Positions 40,921 through 51,622 of a stretch of 64,000 nt of DNA are shown here, in pieces (positions within the stretch are counted from its first letter, which is position 1; each line of letters starts with the position of its first letter). The DNA is taken from assembly GCA_946902875.1 (NCBI GenBank), contig OX336345.1, forward strand, positions 18,259,395-18,323,394, given 5' to 3'. The notes under the pieces are model-generated. The model was not told the DNA's origin, searched no databases, and saw only the letters and a program-made list of their open reading frames with translations. The translations under genes and the position numbers were made by a program. The stretch comes from Nematopogon swammerdamellus (Eukaryota; Arthropoda; Insecta; Lepidoptera; Adelidae).

Positions 40921-42397
40921 GGACTCGCGTTGCTTTTATGAAATTTAATGATGATTGTGATGCAAAATTTGTGCATTTGATTGAAGTTAGGAATTAATTA
41001 AATTGTATACATTGACAATATCAGTTCAACGCTTTCATTTATCATTTTTTGACACGAACTAACAGGAACCACCTTGGTTCGATCACACTTTTGGCGCCGC
41101 CCATGTTTACATTGACGAGTACGACTCAGAAGGCACGTTGAATCGGGGCGCATAATTCAACATTGTATGATCTCTCGTGACACTTCAAGTTAATTGTCCG
41201 TGACATTACCTCCAATAAATATTCACAATATCTTGGCGCCAGACGGTGACAATGAGAATTAATAGCAGTACCTAAAATACTTTACTGATATCCTAACTAT
41301 ACTACAAGTATATCGTTCTGTGTCTTAAAATAACACAAAATTAAAACTACCAGGTCTCCAAAACAGATGTGGTCTCACTGAATGATTCTCAATTGGAAAT
41401 ATCAAATAGGGTTGGGCCGAGCAGTTCCTCTAAGAAGTTTGCAAAAATCATTGTATCTGCGTTTACCTAAAAATAACGCTATGACTTTTCTAAATGTTAG
41501 AATGGGCCAACGCCGGAAATAAACTTACTTCGGCCAACATTTTGACGGCAATTTTTTTTAAATTTCATGTAAGTGAAATATGTATGTTCGACATACAGAT
41601 TGTTCGTTCTCAGTGGTGCCGCAACCACGATCTTGTGGAAGCCGGTTGTGTCAGCTCCAAATCGTTTTAGCGCCTCGAAATTAACGAAATTCCAAACAAC
41701 GGTGAATAAGTGCGAAAAGTTGGTCTCGAATACTCTCTGCTGTTATTTGAGGCAATTGAAACGGTGAAAGTAAATGGGTCAAACATTAACATGAAATGCA
41801 TGTCGGTGCAATAATTTATCGACGAAATGAATTCTTCAGATATTATTTAAACTTCAACATGTGTAAAAGCTCTAAATAAACTATATCAATTAATTCCACT
41901 GATTTTCTGTAGAGAGTATCTACTTAACACCGTTTTACATAGTTAAAAATGGAGGACTTATTACCTTAGTTAATTTCTTATATTCAACCCGGTGGCCCTC
42001 CAGTTAAATTATTTAATTGTGATTATAGTGTTAGGACAGTAATCACGACACTTTGAGAACCAATTAAAATAGCCTATACAAAAATTAACATAATAAAAAA
42101 TAATGAAATCTAAACAATTTACATAAATACATTCAAATTCCACAAAACAGAATGCAATAAAATATTATTTGGCTATTAGTGTTCATAATTGCTCAAATTT
42201 GTGTAGTTACCTAAATGTTGTTTATTAGGTCCGGATCGTAAAACCATAAAATACAGAAGTAGGTAAGTCGTAAAATAAATTATCTAATCACGAACAAACT
42301 TGATAACTACCCGCGTGCCCCAAAACACGACACACGACTTTTATTCATTTATCAACTCGTAAAATGTGCATTGTCAATTTTATTTTAATGTCAGGCT
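40921..42397. other. No gene recognised
   Basis: Unique-looking sequence. 41,080-41,260 is GC-richer with GGCGCC words (TTTGGCGCCGCCC, TTGGCGCCAGACGG), no ORF. A 64-aa plus ORF at 41,573-41,767 has no motif. Confidence 0.35.
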
Positions 42398-42780
42398 GTC
42401 AGCCTCGATAGCTCAGTGGTGCGGCCGGTCGATTGTCGATCGTATTCATAAGCACACCTGGGTGCGCTCAGTTCTTGGATGGGTGACCGCTCGACCGTTG
42501 GAGGCTGGCCGTGATTCGGGTTCTAGGTAAAACTGTAGGTCCCTTCCCTTCTTACCTTACTGTAGGGTTTAACCCATCCGGGTTGGTACCACCGCACTGA
42601 ATGAAAAGTCGGTCGAAACGGCTATATAAATAGTTCGTGTTGTCCATCCAGTTCAGTAAAGCCGGCACGACCGAAGGGAAGCACTGACATGGCACCTAGT
42701 TCACCAAGGTGTTATGGGCTGACATCACGGATGCTGTAGGTATGTAGATGTAGCCAACCGTGTCAGTTTCCATAAAAAAG
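42398..42780 (+). mobile_element. SINE-A, full length
   Basis: GTCAGCCTCGATAGCTCAGT (box A), CACACCTGGGTGCGCTCAGT, TCTTGGATGGGTGACCGCTC (5S-like), CGTGATTCGGGTTC (box B), TAAAACTGTAGGTCCCTTCC, GGTTGGTACCACCGCACTGA, CGACCGAAGGGAAGCACTGA, GATGTAGCCAACCGTGTCAG, then CCATA6. About 383 bp. Confidence 0.9.
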
Positions 42781-42913
42781 AGGAAAATTATCACAAACAG
42801 ATACCTAGAGCTTCGAAAATAACTGATTTTTAACATGATGTTTATTCTTGTGTAATGGTCATGGATGAGACAGAATTTGGTTTGCTAATTACATTTCTTA
42901 AAAAAAGTTGTTA

Positions 42914-43372
42914 CAGTGCCCGGCAGTAAGTAATGCTAATGAACATCGATCTTTAGAGAGAGATAATGCGGTTGTAGAGCGGTGCGACACCTGAAAGACA
43001 TTACGGCCCCTTTCGTGAACACCGGCAGTTTTCGGCTCGAAGGAAAGTGGTATGAGTGAATGTTTTGGTGGTTTAAAAAAATAATAACCAGGGTTAATTT
43101 GTAGAAGATGCGACGCATCTTCTATATATTAACCCTAACCTAATGTTGAGGCGGCGCATGCCGTTTTTGTTACGTTTCGTTTCGTTCGTTTCGAGCCGAG
43201 TGTTCACGAAAGGAGCCGCCAATGTCTTTCGGGTGTCGTTTCGGTTTCAGAGCGTCGTCTCTGTCGCACATACACATGCGAGTTCGTGCGACAGAGACGA
43301 CGCTCTGCAACCGGATTGTCTCTTTCTAATGCACCTGTTCATTACTTGCTGCTGGGTGCTGCACTTTACCTA
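42914..43372. mobile_element. 459-bp foldback element with nested hairpins
   Basis: Outer ends CAGTGCCCGGCAGTAAGTAA and TTACTTGCTGCTGGGTGCTG are inverted. Arms continue inward through AGAGATAATGCGGTTGTAGA / TGCAACCGGATTGTCTCT and CGACACCTGAAAGACATT / AATGTCTTTCGGGTGTCG. The centre is GAAGATGCGACGCATCTTC. The right arm also holds a separate perfect 22-bp hairpin (43,248-43,269 with 43,286-43,307). A half copy is at 8,014. Confidence 0.85.
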
Positions 43373-43692
43373 CTTTACAATTAAATAATCAAACCTAATT
43401 TAGTAAACATTTCAATATGAATCATTTACCACTTCACACTGTTATCTGTTACTAGAACTTGGAAAGATGACTTGGAAGCGTCAATCTCCGATTAGGTATC
43501 TAGAACATCATGCCATTGAGGCCAGACTGATAAGAACACATAGAACATGTTCTTCAGAGGCGATCAATAGTTTCTTACAGGTTTCGGTCAGTCCCTTATT
43601 CTTATCTAGGTTAGTCAATTTTGATAAGTCTTGTATTATTTAGTTGTTTTGTTTTTTTTTTTGCTCTTTTTCAAGACGTCCGTCAGTAGGGG
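43373..43692. other. No gene seen
   Basis: Ordinary AT-rich sequence. Confidence 0.4.
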
Positions 43693-43699
43693 GACGGGA

Positions 43700-43718
43700 G
43701 GGGGGGGGGGGGGGGGGG
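43700..43718 (+). repeat. Poly-G run (19 G)
   Basis: Nineteen consecutive G, preceded by GGGGGACGGGA, followed by CGGTGGG. Capable of G-quadruplex formation in principle. Such runs are error-prone in sequencing. Confidence 0.9.
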
Positions 43719-43795
43719 CGGTGGGCTTGTAGTGTCAATGCTAGTAAAATAAAACAATTTTTGTTTTATTTTTCAGTAAGCTACTGTACTCCGTG

Positions 43796-43880
43796 AATAC
43801 AATCAATCAATCAATATCAATATCAATATCATCATCATCATCATCATACTATCATATCATATCATCATAATCATCATCAT
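43796..43880. repeat. (ATCA)/(ATC)n microsatellite
   Basis: ATACAATCAATCAATCAATA, then TCAATATCAATATCATCATC and imperfect ATCATCAT repeats up to the Helitron-like element. Confidence 0.85.
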
Positions 43881-43892
43881 ACAAATAATAAA

Positions 43893-44253
43893 TCTGTAAG
43901 GGATTGTCATGGAGTAAGTTACTTTGTTTTATGAGACACTACGTCTGTAGACTCTATGTATGATAGTAAAGTAAAACTAAATTTACGATTTTTAGATTTT
44001 TTTTTCTGTATGTATATGTATGTTCCTCCATAACTCTTAGACTGATCATTCGAATTCGATTAAACTTAGTACACGCACATTTGATTATACAGGACACAGG
44101 ATAGGCTAAATAAAATTCAGTTCCGGTGACGTTAAGATGTGGCTCTCATACAAACCGAATTGTTCAGCCTGCCGAAATAAAGGTACGGTAGCGGGCTTAC
44201 TTATTTTCTTTAAATACGAATTTAACGCGAGCAAAGCCGCGGGCAAAAGCTAG
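43893..44253 (+). mobile_element. Helitron-like non-autonomous element, copy 2
   Basis: Best copy: starts A|TCTGTAAGGGATTGTCATGG, ends GCCGCGGGCAAAAGCTAG|T. Shares CTCCATAACTCTTAGACTGA, AGGACACAGGATAGGCTAAA and GCGGGCTTACTTATTTTCTT with copies 1 and 3. No TIR or target duplication, A-T insertion site. Confidence 0.7.
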
Positions 44254-44507
44254 TATTTAATAAATAATATGATTATTGATTTTTAAATTACCGCGGTTGT
44301 TCTGATGATGGGCCATGCGTTTGAGTCAAAACGTCGAGCCGCATAGATCGGAGAACGATATCGTAAATAAATCATAAAATGTTTACTAATGCAATAGTGA
44401 ACAGTGTAACAGACATGAAATGAAATACTGAAGAGTAAATATTTAACAAATGAAGTGACAGTTACCCATTGACTTATTACGGTGTCATACCTCAAAAGAG
44501 GAAAAAC

Positions 44508-44972
44508 TGAACCCTTATAGGATCACTCTCGTGTCTGTCTGTCCGTCTGTCACAGCGTATTTTCTCCGAATCTAATGGATGAAAAAAGTAGAAATTTGGT
44601 ACATACCTATATAGAGTTTAATGACCCAATCTAAGGCGTAAATGAACGAATTGGTGTCAATTTTGATGGACAAATTAAAAAGGTTTTTCAAGTGCATTTC
44701 AAGGTTTTTCTGTGATCTACACGTGTCTATGGAAACAGCAAATACAAGAAATACAAAAAAAAAATTTATAATTTAAAAAATTATACTTTAAAATATATTA
44801 AAGAAAATTATACGAAAATCGAGCAATCCCTCGAATACAACTTAAGGCGAAACTGGTGAGTCCAAAATTTAAAAAAATATAGCGTCTCTATTATAATTTA
44901 CTGCATAACCTAAACGAAAATCCTAAGGGAAAACCCTCTCTACGCGAGTTCGACTCGCACTTGACCATTTCT
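44508..44972 (+). mobile_element. Repeat G, diverged copy
   Basis: GAACCCTTATAGGATCACTC, GTCTGTCTGTCCGTCTGTCA at the start and GCGAGTTCGACTCGCACTTG, ACCATTTCTA at the end. The middle differs from the 15.7-kb copy. Confidence 0.6.
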
Positions 44973-45725
44973 AAGTTATCGCAATTTCAAAGATAATGTG
45001 TTAAGTAGATGGTATAAAAAATTTCACCTCTATTAATGCAAATAGCACTGACATAGTCAGATTTGGAATGCAAAACAAGGTATTACAAGGTTTCAAGTGA
45101 GACTTTATCAAGTTTAAGTTGTTGAAAAGTTCCACTGGAATATCCTTCGAAGATCTCTTTGCTTTTCTCATTACATAATTTACATATACGCATAAATTAT
45201 ATAAGTTAAACATATCATATCACGTCATTCGGCGTGTACAACACATTGGACATGTTTTGGTAATTTTCCGTTATACCTACGCGAAATGGTACCTATTTAC
45301 CTCGTTTACCTAGATTCAGCCGTCTGAGATTTACCTAATGGTATTTTATTTATTTGCTTACATGTGTAGGCAATTGCGGTATTTGCCGTTATTAGGTACT
45401 CAAGCACACAAATATTTAGATAAAACTTGGAATGCATTGGTGGAAATATTTTTTATTTCATATTATCCTGTGAATTATTTAGTTTTTTCAGATCAATTTG
45501 TGTCTTAATTTATTAAATTATTTTTCTTTTTTAGGTTTAATGAATCTTATATTTGAGAAGATGGCTTTCAGATAAACTAATGTTCTTTATTGTAAATATT
45601 TATAAATCAACAAATTGTTAGAATTTATGATCTAGTTTGATCTGACCTAGAATGTATTATTCGTATTTATATGCGGATTTCCGTTCATCATAAAACGTTA
45701 AATATTGATTTAGCATTATGCTAAA
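44973..45725. other. No gene seen
   Basis: AT-rich with no supported feature. Confidence 0.45.
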
Positions 45726-46085
45726 TTGCTGTCAATGCATAATGATACAATACATTATTCGATATCATATTCTGAATCATACACTATGCATGCAGCTCGT
45801 CTGTGCAACCAGCTGCCTGTCAATCTCTGTCTCTCTTCTTCCCATTTACACTTTCAACATTCTTTTAAAGAAGCACTTCCTGTCCTCGAAACTTTTGTGA
45901 TCCAAAACGACTTATCCTATGTTCACAGTTTGTAAATATTTATGTAAATAGTAGATATATTCAGTATATCCTTACTTATGTATATATCTGGTATATACTC
46001 GTAATATAACATCTATATCGTACGTAATTATTGAAGTTAATATAATGTTTTGTATAACTGTACCTATCTCATAATAATATGTATA
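45726..46085 (+). pseudogene. LINE C-terminal fragment (CR1/Jockey style)
   Basis: Reading SESYTMHAARLCNQLPVNLC, LSSSHLHFQHSFKEALPVLE to TAA at 45,935. The A-R-L-x-N-x-L-P...F-x-x-x-F-K arrangement is the usual RT C-terminus. It is followed by about 150 bp of AT-rich 3' UTR-like sequence. Different from the LINE family at 20 kb. Confidence 0.55.
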
Positions 46086-47214
46086 TTCCCACCCGCCACT
46101 CACCCAACAGTTATTTTGCCCATATTTTTACCTGAGTGCAATAACTATATACAATACAATCAAATATTATTTACGTTTCTCGAATCTAGAGTCTTCTACT
46201 CTATAGCCACTTCATATAATCCGAAAAGTTTATACAATCTTCGCAAATAGCGTGACCGACGAGGATAAACAAACTATAAAAGGCAACAGTTTATATATTG
46301 ATTCTCTTTCGAATGACTGGTTATGTTGTAACAGGTAGGCAGCAAGATCGAAAAGGTTTAATTCTATAAAACTGTTACAGTTAAAGTATACAATTAAGTA
46401 ACCCAAATCAATTATATTAATAGGGTCGGTCGTGTGTGGCATACTGCCTGCCGCTGAATTCCGGGGAAAAAGCGGTTTTTGAAGAGCTTTTTTGTGGCAA
46501 AAATAATAACTTAATTTGCGATGGCGCCGTTCCACATCAAATTGATTTGTATCCATTTGAAAAAAAAAATAAAAATATTAATCTCTTTATTGGAGCCTGC
46601 CAGGCTCGCGTTCACTTTACTAGAATTTTTAGGCTTTTGTGATGGTTAATTTCCGGTTGTTTTTGTGTGATTCAAAGTTTAAAATTTATTCTTAATAGTA
46701 CCTACCTATGTTTATTTCAAAATTAGATCCCTATTTCATTGTTGCACGAAAGTACTGAGCGATTAAATATGTGTCGTAACCCTGGAAGAAATGTTTCACA
46801 ATCTCTAACTGTCCTAAATAAATAATTACATTTCGTTATCTAAACGAGAAAACCGATATTTTTAATTAAAAAACACAACATATTTCACGCCTTAGTAACC
46901 TGGGCGGGGGGCGGAGCACACGGTCAGAAATAATTTAGCTTAATTTAATTTTTATGGCGGTACAATATTATTTATTTGGAGGTGTTTTAAATGTTTCTTT
47001 ATCATCGGTAATATATCTTTGACTAAAGACGTTAATACATAATATATGTTATGTTGCAATGCCTCACAATACATAATCTACAATTTGTCATTACTAGATT
47101 TAAAATTACTAAAAGCTATCAAATAGCCGATTTTACCAACTCCGTTTAAGTGTTGGTTAACAATTATCTTTCGGTTAAAATTACATTGAACTTATAAGTA
47201 TGTGTGTAATTTCA
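46086..47214. other. No gene recognised
   Basis: Minus ORF 46,230-46,556 (108 aa) and plus ORF 46,436-46,642 (68 aa) overlap in opposite directions. Neither shows a motif. Confidence 0.35.
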
Positions 47215-47345
47215 CACTATCCATCAACCTTACCCACAATCCCAGGCATGTCTGGTAGAGAATGTCCTTTGGCTTTAAGTCCGCCTTTTGTCATTTCTTA
47301 TTCCAGTGCAGTGCAATAAAGTTAATTTTCATTTCGTTTGACATT
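47215..47345 (+). mobile_element. LINE-type tail, second family
   Basis: CACACTATCCATCAACCTTA, TCCCAGGCATGTCTGGTAGA, GTCCGCCTTTTGTCATTTC, GTGCAATAAAGTTAATTTTC. Partner of 36.5 kb. It ends directly at a SINE-A copy. Confidence 0.65.
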
Positions 47346-47482
47346 TTTTTTATGGAAACTGCCACGGTTGGCTACATCACCTACAACATCCGTGATGTCA
47401 GCCCATAACACCGGGTGAACTTGGTGTCACGTCAGTGATTCTCTTCGGTCGTGCCGGCTACACTGAACTGGACGAAAAAGCA
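47346..47482 (-). mobile_element. SINE-A 3' fragment
   Basis: Plus-strand TTTTTTATGGAAACTGCCAC, GGTTGGCTACATCACCTACA, GTGATGTCAGCCCATAACAC, TCGTGCCGGCTACACTGAAC. 5'-truncated. Confidence 0.8.
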
Positions 47483-48112
47483 CACATTTCTCATACAGCT
47501 GACAACTGAGTTAACTGAGTTAACATGCAATTACATTTTATCCCAAGATGTTGAAATCGGCCCTTACCTACCGACTAAAATAACATACAAATCCACAATT
47601 AGAGAAGCTGAAAATAATACAGTTTTATCCATGAATTATTTTAATTTTTATTTAATTTTGTTTATTTAATTTATTTACGTTTTCTTCTGTTTTCATTTTT
47701 ACTATTACCTGTAAAATAAATAATGTGATTCCTCATACAGTTTTAGCTATTTCGAAGTACACGGTAGATCAAGTTTTTTAAAGCACAAAATATTGAGTTT
47801 GTTTCACAAGCGTATTAAACTGATAAAAACTCTTAAGATACTCAGGCGAGGAAAGAACAATTCGACCTAGTTTGAATAATTTCCACAGTCAGCATAAGCA
47901 AACTCAGTGGCGTGATGTCAAACACGTCGGCAACCTTTGAGGCACAACACTCGTTGTAGTTCCAATGACACAAATATGCATCGTGATAAATAAATCAGAA
48001 AGATGAAAAATTATCTATAATTATTGATTTATCTATATTATTACATATAATCATATATCTATTTTAAATTTCTTATCATACAGCGAAATTGCATCATAAA
48101 AACCAAGCAAGT
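47483..48112. other. No gene seen
   Basis: AT-rich. The 72-aa ORF at its start begins in the SINE and is not a gene. Confidence 0.4.
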
Positions 48113-48184
48113 CCTCATAGCACAACACCGATTACTCTGCTTACCCTGATTGTCGGGATACAGCGTATGTTATGTATGTATGTA
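48113..48184 (-). repeat. Repeat P end fragment
   Basis: ATAGCACAACACCGATTACT, CTGCTTACCCTGATTGTCGG, GATACAGCGTATGTTATGTATGTATGTA-type end (one (ATGT)n border). Confidence 0.7.
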
Positions 48185-48269
48185 AAAACCAAGCAGACCT
48201 GTGCCGTCATACTTCTCTGTACACGGCGGACTTAGTGCAGAATAGGTACTTCTTCTAAGTTATTCCAGT

Positions 48270-48475
48270 ACTAATTCTCACACTCAAGTATTTTGCTACT
48301 AATACCTACTTACATCTCACTATATTATATCGACTCTCAGACATCCAAAAGTTGTCTGGGGGACATTTCTGTAAGGGTTATGTCCGCCTTTGCACCTCAT
48401 ATAAATATTAAATTGTGCTTGTTTCTGCAAACAAATTTAGAGCAATAAAGTATTTCCCATCTTTCTACAATTCAA
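48270..48475 (+). mobile_element. LINE-type tail
   Basis: TTTTGCTACTAATACCTACT, TACATCTCACTATATTATAT, CAGACATCCAAAAGTTGTCT, TCCGCCTTTGCACCTCATAT, GAGCAATAAAGTATTTCCCA. Same family as 5.25-5.46 kb. Confidence 0.7.
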
Positions 48476-48715
48476 ATACGATTACAATGGTAAAAAGAAC
48501 ATGCCAATATATTATATTAAGATATTTTAGGGTTAGTACCTGCGCGACCGAGCTTCGCTCGGCGTAGAACACTAAATTGCATTTTGAAAAAAAAAATCCT
48601 TTATGTGTGCAACCGGATTTTTTCATAGATGCCACCAATCTAACTTGTAAAATAAAACATGATCTAAATTCAAAATTTCATCCAATTCGTTACAGTCTTT
48701 TACAAGAAACCAATG

Positions 48716-48867
48716 TATAGCGCGGTTTTCTCAACCGTCCAAGAATGCGGCGCGCACCCTCCGCTCTCCGCCTCCACCGTACTGACGGGCAATTGCGGCG
48801 GGGGGCGGAGAGCGGAGGGTGTGCGCCGCATTCTTTCGAAGTGAACGGTTGAGAAAACCGCGCTATA
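48716..48867. mobile_element. 152-bp GC-rich foldback MITE
   Basis: TATAGCGCGGTTTTCTCAAC at the left and GTTGAGAAAACCGCGCTATA at the right. Inward AAGAATGCGGCGC / GCGCCGCATTCTT and CACCCTCCGCTCTCCGCC / GGCGGAGAGCGGAGGGTG. Arms about 60 bp, very stable. TA at both ends suggests a TA target site. Confidence 0.85.
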
Positions 48868-49188
48868 AATCTACATGCATACAATAATTGCTCACTTCAA
48901 GTAATTTGGGCTATAAGCGAACATACAAATGGCAGACATGTATTTTATACAATGTATGGAAGTGATACAAAGAAATATTACTTACTTCTTTAACATTTAT
49001 ACATCCAGTTAAAAAACCTTTGTCTGATGCATAAAAATACGTTTGTAATAATAAACAATGATTCACATGGCAATCAGCAAATAAAAATTTGAATTTCGAA
49101 TGTATTTCCCAAAATCCATATGAAAGTCGAGCCACTCTCCTCGCTCTCAGTTATTTTAGTGACGGCACATTACATTAAAACAACTAAG

Positions 49189-49692
49189 ATGGCGGCGAAA
49201 GTGGTAAAGTTTGACATAGGAAGTGTCGCACCTCGGAAACCCGCCGGAGCAAACATTGTGAAATTCTCACAGTTGAAGGTACTCCGTAAGACTAGCGTGG
49301 GAACTAAGCTGATGACAAAACATTGGGACCCTTTGTTGAGACCCTACAATAAGAATTTGAGGAACATTGACTCAAATATTTTGACGAAACGAAAACAAAC
49401 GGTCAGTGTCAGAAGAAGTGTTGAAAATCAACATACGGGAAATAATTTTCACACAACAGCTGCGTTTAAGTGGAGCGTTTTGCCTTCTCGCCGTGACACG
49501 GAAGCATACACCCTCCGCTTTCCTACGCCCCGCTCCTACTGTCACTTGGCAACTTACTATATGAGCGGAGCTCTGACACTGAGTGTTTTTCGTAGTTTTT
49601 CGATGTTGGACTATGGAGAAGTATTCTTGGTGTTGCAAGATAAGAAAGCAAATTTTTTAGGATTCCGTATCCATTTGGAAGCCTATTACTAA
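49189..49692 (+). CDS. Unidentified ORF, possible nested gene or retrogene
   Basis: Frame open from 49,120 to TAA at 49,692. The preferred start is the ATG at 49,189 in AACTAAGATGGCGG, a good Kozak context, 41 nt after an arthropod-initiator-like TCAGTT (49,147). The first 65 residues look coding: MAAKVVKFDIGSVAPRKPAG, ANIVKFSQLKVLRKTSVGTK, LMTKHWDPLLRPYNKN. A donor-like ACG|GTCAGT at 49,399 could end the exon, and after it the frame may be chance. The last 10 residues come from repeat G. It lies inside the large FGF intron on the opposite strand. Family not recognised. Confidence 0.4.
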   Translation: MAAKVVKFDIGSVAPRKPAGANIVKFSQLKVLRKTSVGTKLMTKHWDPLLRPYNKNLRNIDSNILTKRKQTVSVRRSVENQHTGNNFHTTAAFKWSVLPSRRDTEAYTLRFPTPRSYCHLATYYMSGALTLSVFRSFSMLDYGEVFLVLQDKKANFLGFRIHLEAYY

Positions 49693-49715
49693 GCCTGCAC
49701 CGCCGCCTGTCTGAG
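49660..49715 (+). mobile_element. Repeat G, 5' start
   Basis: TTAGGATTCCGTATCCATTT, GGAAGCCTATTACTAAGCCT, GCCTGTCTGAG: beginning of repeat G only. Confidence 0.55.
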
Positions 49716-49868
49716 GAGGCGAGCAACTATTATTAATCTGTGGAAAATATGGCGGTACAGTCGTTTGAATGGCATATCGCACTGAAGGACTGCCAGATTT
49801 AGGTGATCGTTGGTTTCTACATCGTGGTTGGTTTAATATCGGCGGTACAAGCAAAGGGAAATTACTGT

Positions 49869-50123
49869 ATTCTTTTTTATGAAAACCAGCATGCATGGAT
49901 ATGCCGAGGGTCCAATGGTGCAGTCGACAGAGCCAACATCACCTCTCCTCGCGAAACCACGCACAGTGAGATGCCGTGCAAGCAGATTTGCGGACTGTTG
50001 CCGGAATGTCTTGCCTAATGAATGATACGACGACGTTTGAAGATCCCCGGGTTACAGGATTCGGGAAACATTCGGCGGAAGAAAAGTTACTCACCCTGTC
50101 GGTGCGACAAAGGAACAGGATAT
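49869..50123 (-). mobile_element. Jockey-type LINE 3' fragment
   Basis: TTTTTATGAAAACCAGCATG, ATATGCCGAGGGTCCAATGG, CACGCACAGTGAGATGCCGT, GCGGACTGTTGCCGG, GAAGATCCCCGGGTTACAGG. Fourth copy of the tail family of 4.0, 6.3 and 17.8 kb, all on the minus strand. Confidence 0.75.
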
Positions 50124-50599
50124 CTTGCCTTCAAGGATGTGTATTGGGCTGATAGCAGGTAGTGCCAACTGACCATGCCAGGTTTCATAAATATTTGTTT
50201 AATAAAAGCTATCAATATTTTTTTTACAATTGATACTAAGGTGTTTTAATAACAGAAGCTATGATTAAGTAGGTAGCAATAACGTACAAGCCGAAAACAT
50301 TATGTACACATTTTCGTCGTGGAATAAATTTAAGTTATTATATAAGACGTAATCGAGGATTTTAAGATTTGCATAAAACGAAACACACTATACTTGTTGT
50401 CATTAATTTTCCTTTCGTAGAGTCAGAGTCATTGAACTCGCTATCGGTTACATTGCTAAGTATTTTCAAGGCTGCCTTTAGTAAATATTTCGGTACTAAA
50501 CATTTCCTAACTCACGTCGACTATGTCACGGTCTTACTATTGCGCCATCCGGGCATTAAAATGTTCCAAATGCATAATATTTACATACGCATGCATACA

Positions 50600-50850
50600 A
50601 TCATGCTGTATCCCGATAAATCAAGGTGAGCAGAGTAATCGATGTTGTGCTGTAAGAACTCGGGTGAATTATCGCACAACACAGACCACCACCTTCAGCA
50701 AAGTTTTAGGACAAGATTACTACGAAGTAGCAAGTATACGGCACGAAAACAGATACTGCATGACTTGGTGAGAAGAGATAGGACCGTGCTAAGGCGACAG
50801 GTGGCCAGCCCTGCTCTTTAGCACGGCATTTCGTCCTTATCGCTTAGGCT
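50600..50850 (+). repeat. Repeat P, diverged copy
   Basis: CTGTATCCCGATAAATCAAG, GTGAGCAGAGTAATC, ATGTTGTGCTGTAAGAACTC, TATCGCACAACACAGACCAC, GCAAGTATACGGCACGAAAA, TTTAGCACGGCATTTCGTCC. Confidence 0.7.
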
Positions 50851-51166
50851 CTCAACGAGCGGCAAAAGGGGACTGACACGAATTCGCAATTCTTCGAATT
50901 GAATTGATGACACAGCAGCATGTGTACGATGTCTTGGATTATAGAGCATTTGAGAATTAACTGAATCGAAGATGTCACAACACTGAAGATCGATGTCGCG
51001 GATAACGAAAATTGGAGATAAAACAAGCATTTTGTCGCTACCGTTCACTAGATAGCACTATCTACCGCAGTCACAAATTTCGGGTATGTTCGTTTATTTA
51101 GTGAATCCGTTTCGAGTGATTCGTCGCGTCGTGGTCATTTACACTGGTATTTACACTAGCTTAACT

Positions 51167-51358
51167 CCACCGGGTCATGAAGCAGATGGGTCTTCGTGCC
51201 TTACTTGCTGCTTAATAGTTATCTTGTCCTAAATTCCTAATACATTGCTCTAAGTGGTGGTCGATGTTGTACTGTAATTTACAAGAGTACTTGCAGCACA
51301 ACACCGATTATTCTGCTTGCCCCGATTGTCGGGATACAGGGTGCGGTATGTATGTCGT
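51167..51358 (-). repeat. Repeat P, 5' half
   Basis: GTCATGAAGCAGATGGGTCT, TCGTGCCTTACTTGCTGCTT, CTTGCAGCACAACACCGATT, CGATTGTCGGGATACAGGGT, GCGGTATGTATGTCG. It lies in the orientation opposite to the copy 0.3 kb upstream. Confidence 0.75.
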
Positions 51359-51622
51359 CGTCCCACCTGGCGGGCGGTCTTCGTGCTTGGTCCACGGCCG
51401 CCAGTGTAGGACACGGTTACTCCAACGGTCGTCGTCACTTTGGCTAACGCGCCCAGCCCACTGCCACTTGAGCTTAGCCTCACGGTGTCTAACGTGGGAT
51501 ACTGGAGCACCAGGTGTGACGACGACATCAACTACGTACAGTGGTTCCGTACCGCTGAAGGCCGGGATGATTGGAGGTTCATTTTAGAGGTGTATGTCCA
51601 GCAGTGGCGGCCTACACGCTGA
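51359..51622 (+). pseudogene. LINE C-terminal fragment (EVYVQQW type)
   Basis: TRCDDDINYVQWFRTAEGRD, DWRFILEVYVQQWRPTR then stop. Pattern T-R-W-x-D-D-I...R-x-x-W-R-x-x-x-E-x-Y-V-Q-Q-W is the C-terminal end of a common LINE ORF (RTE-like by memory). Upstream part frame-shifted. Confidence 0.6.
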
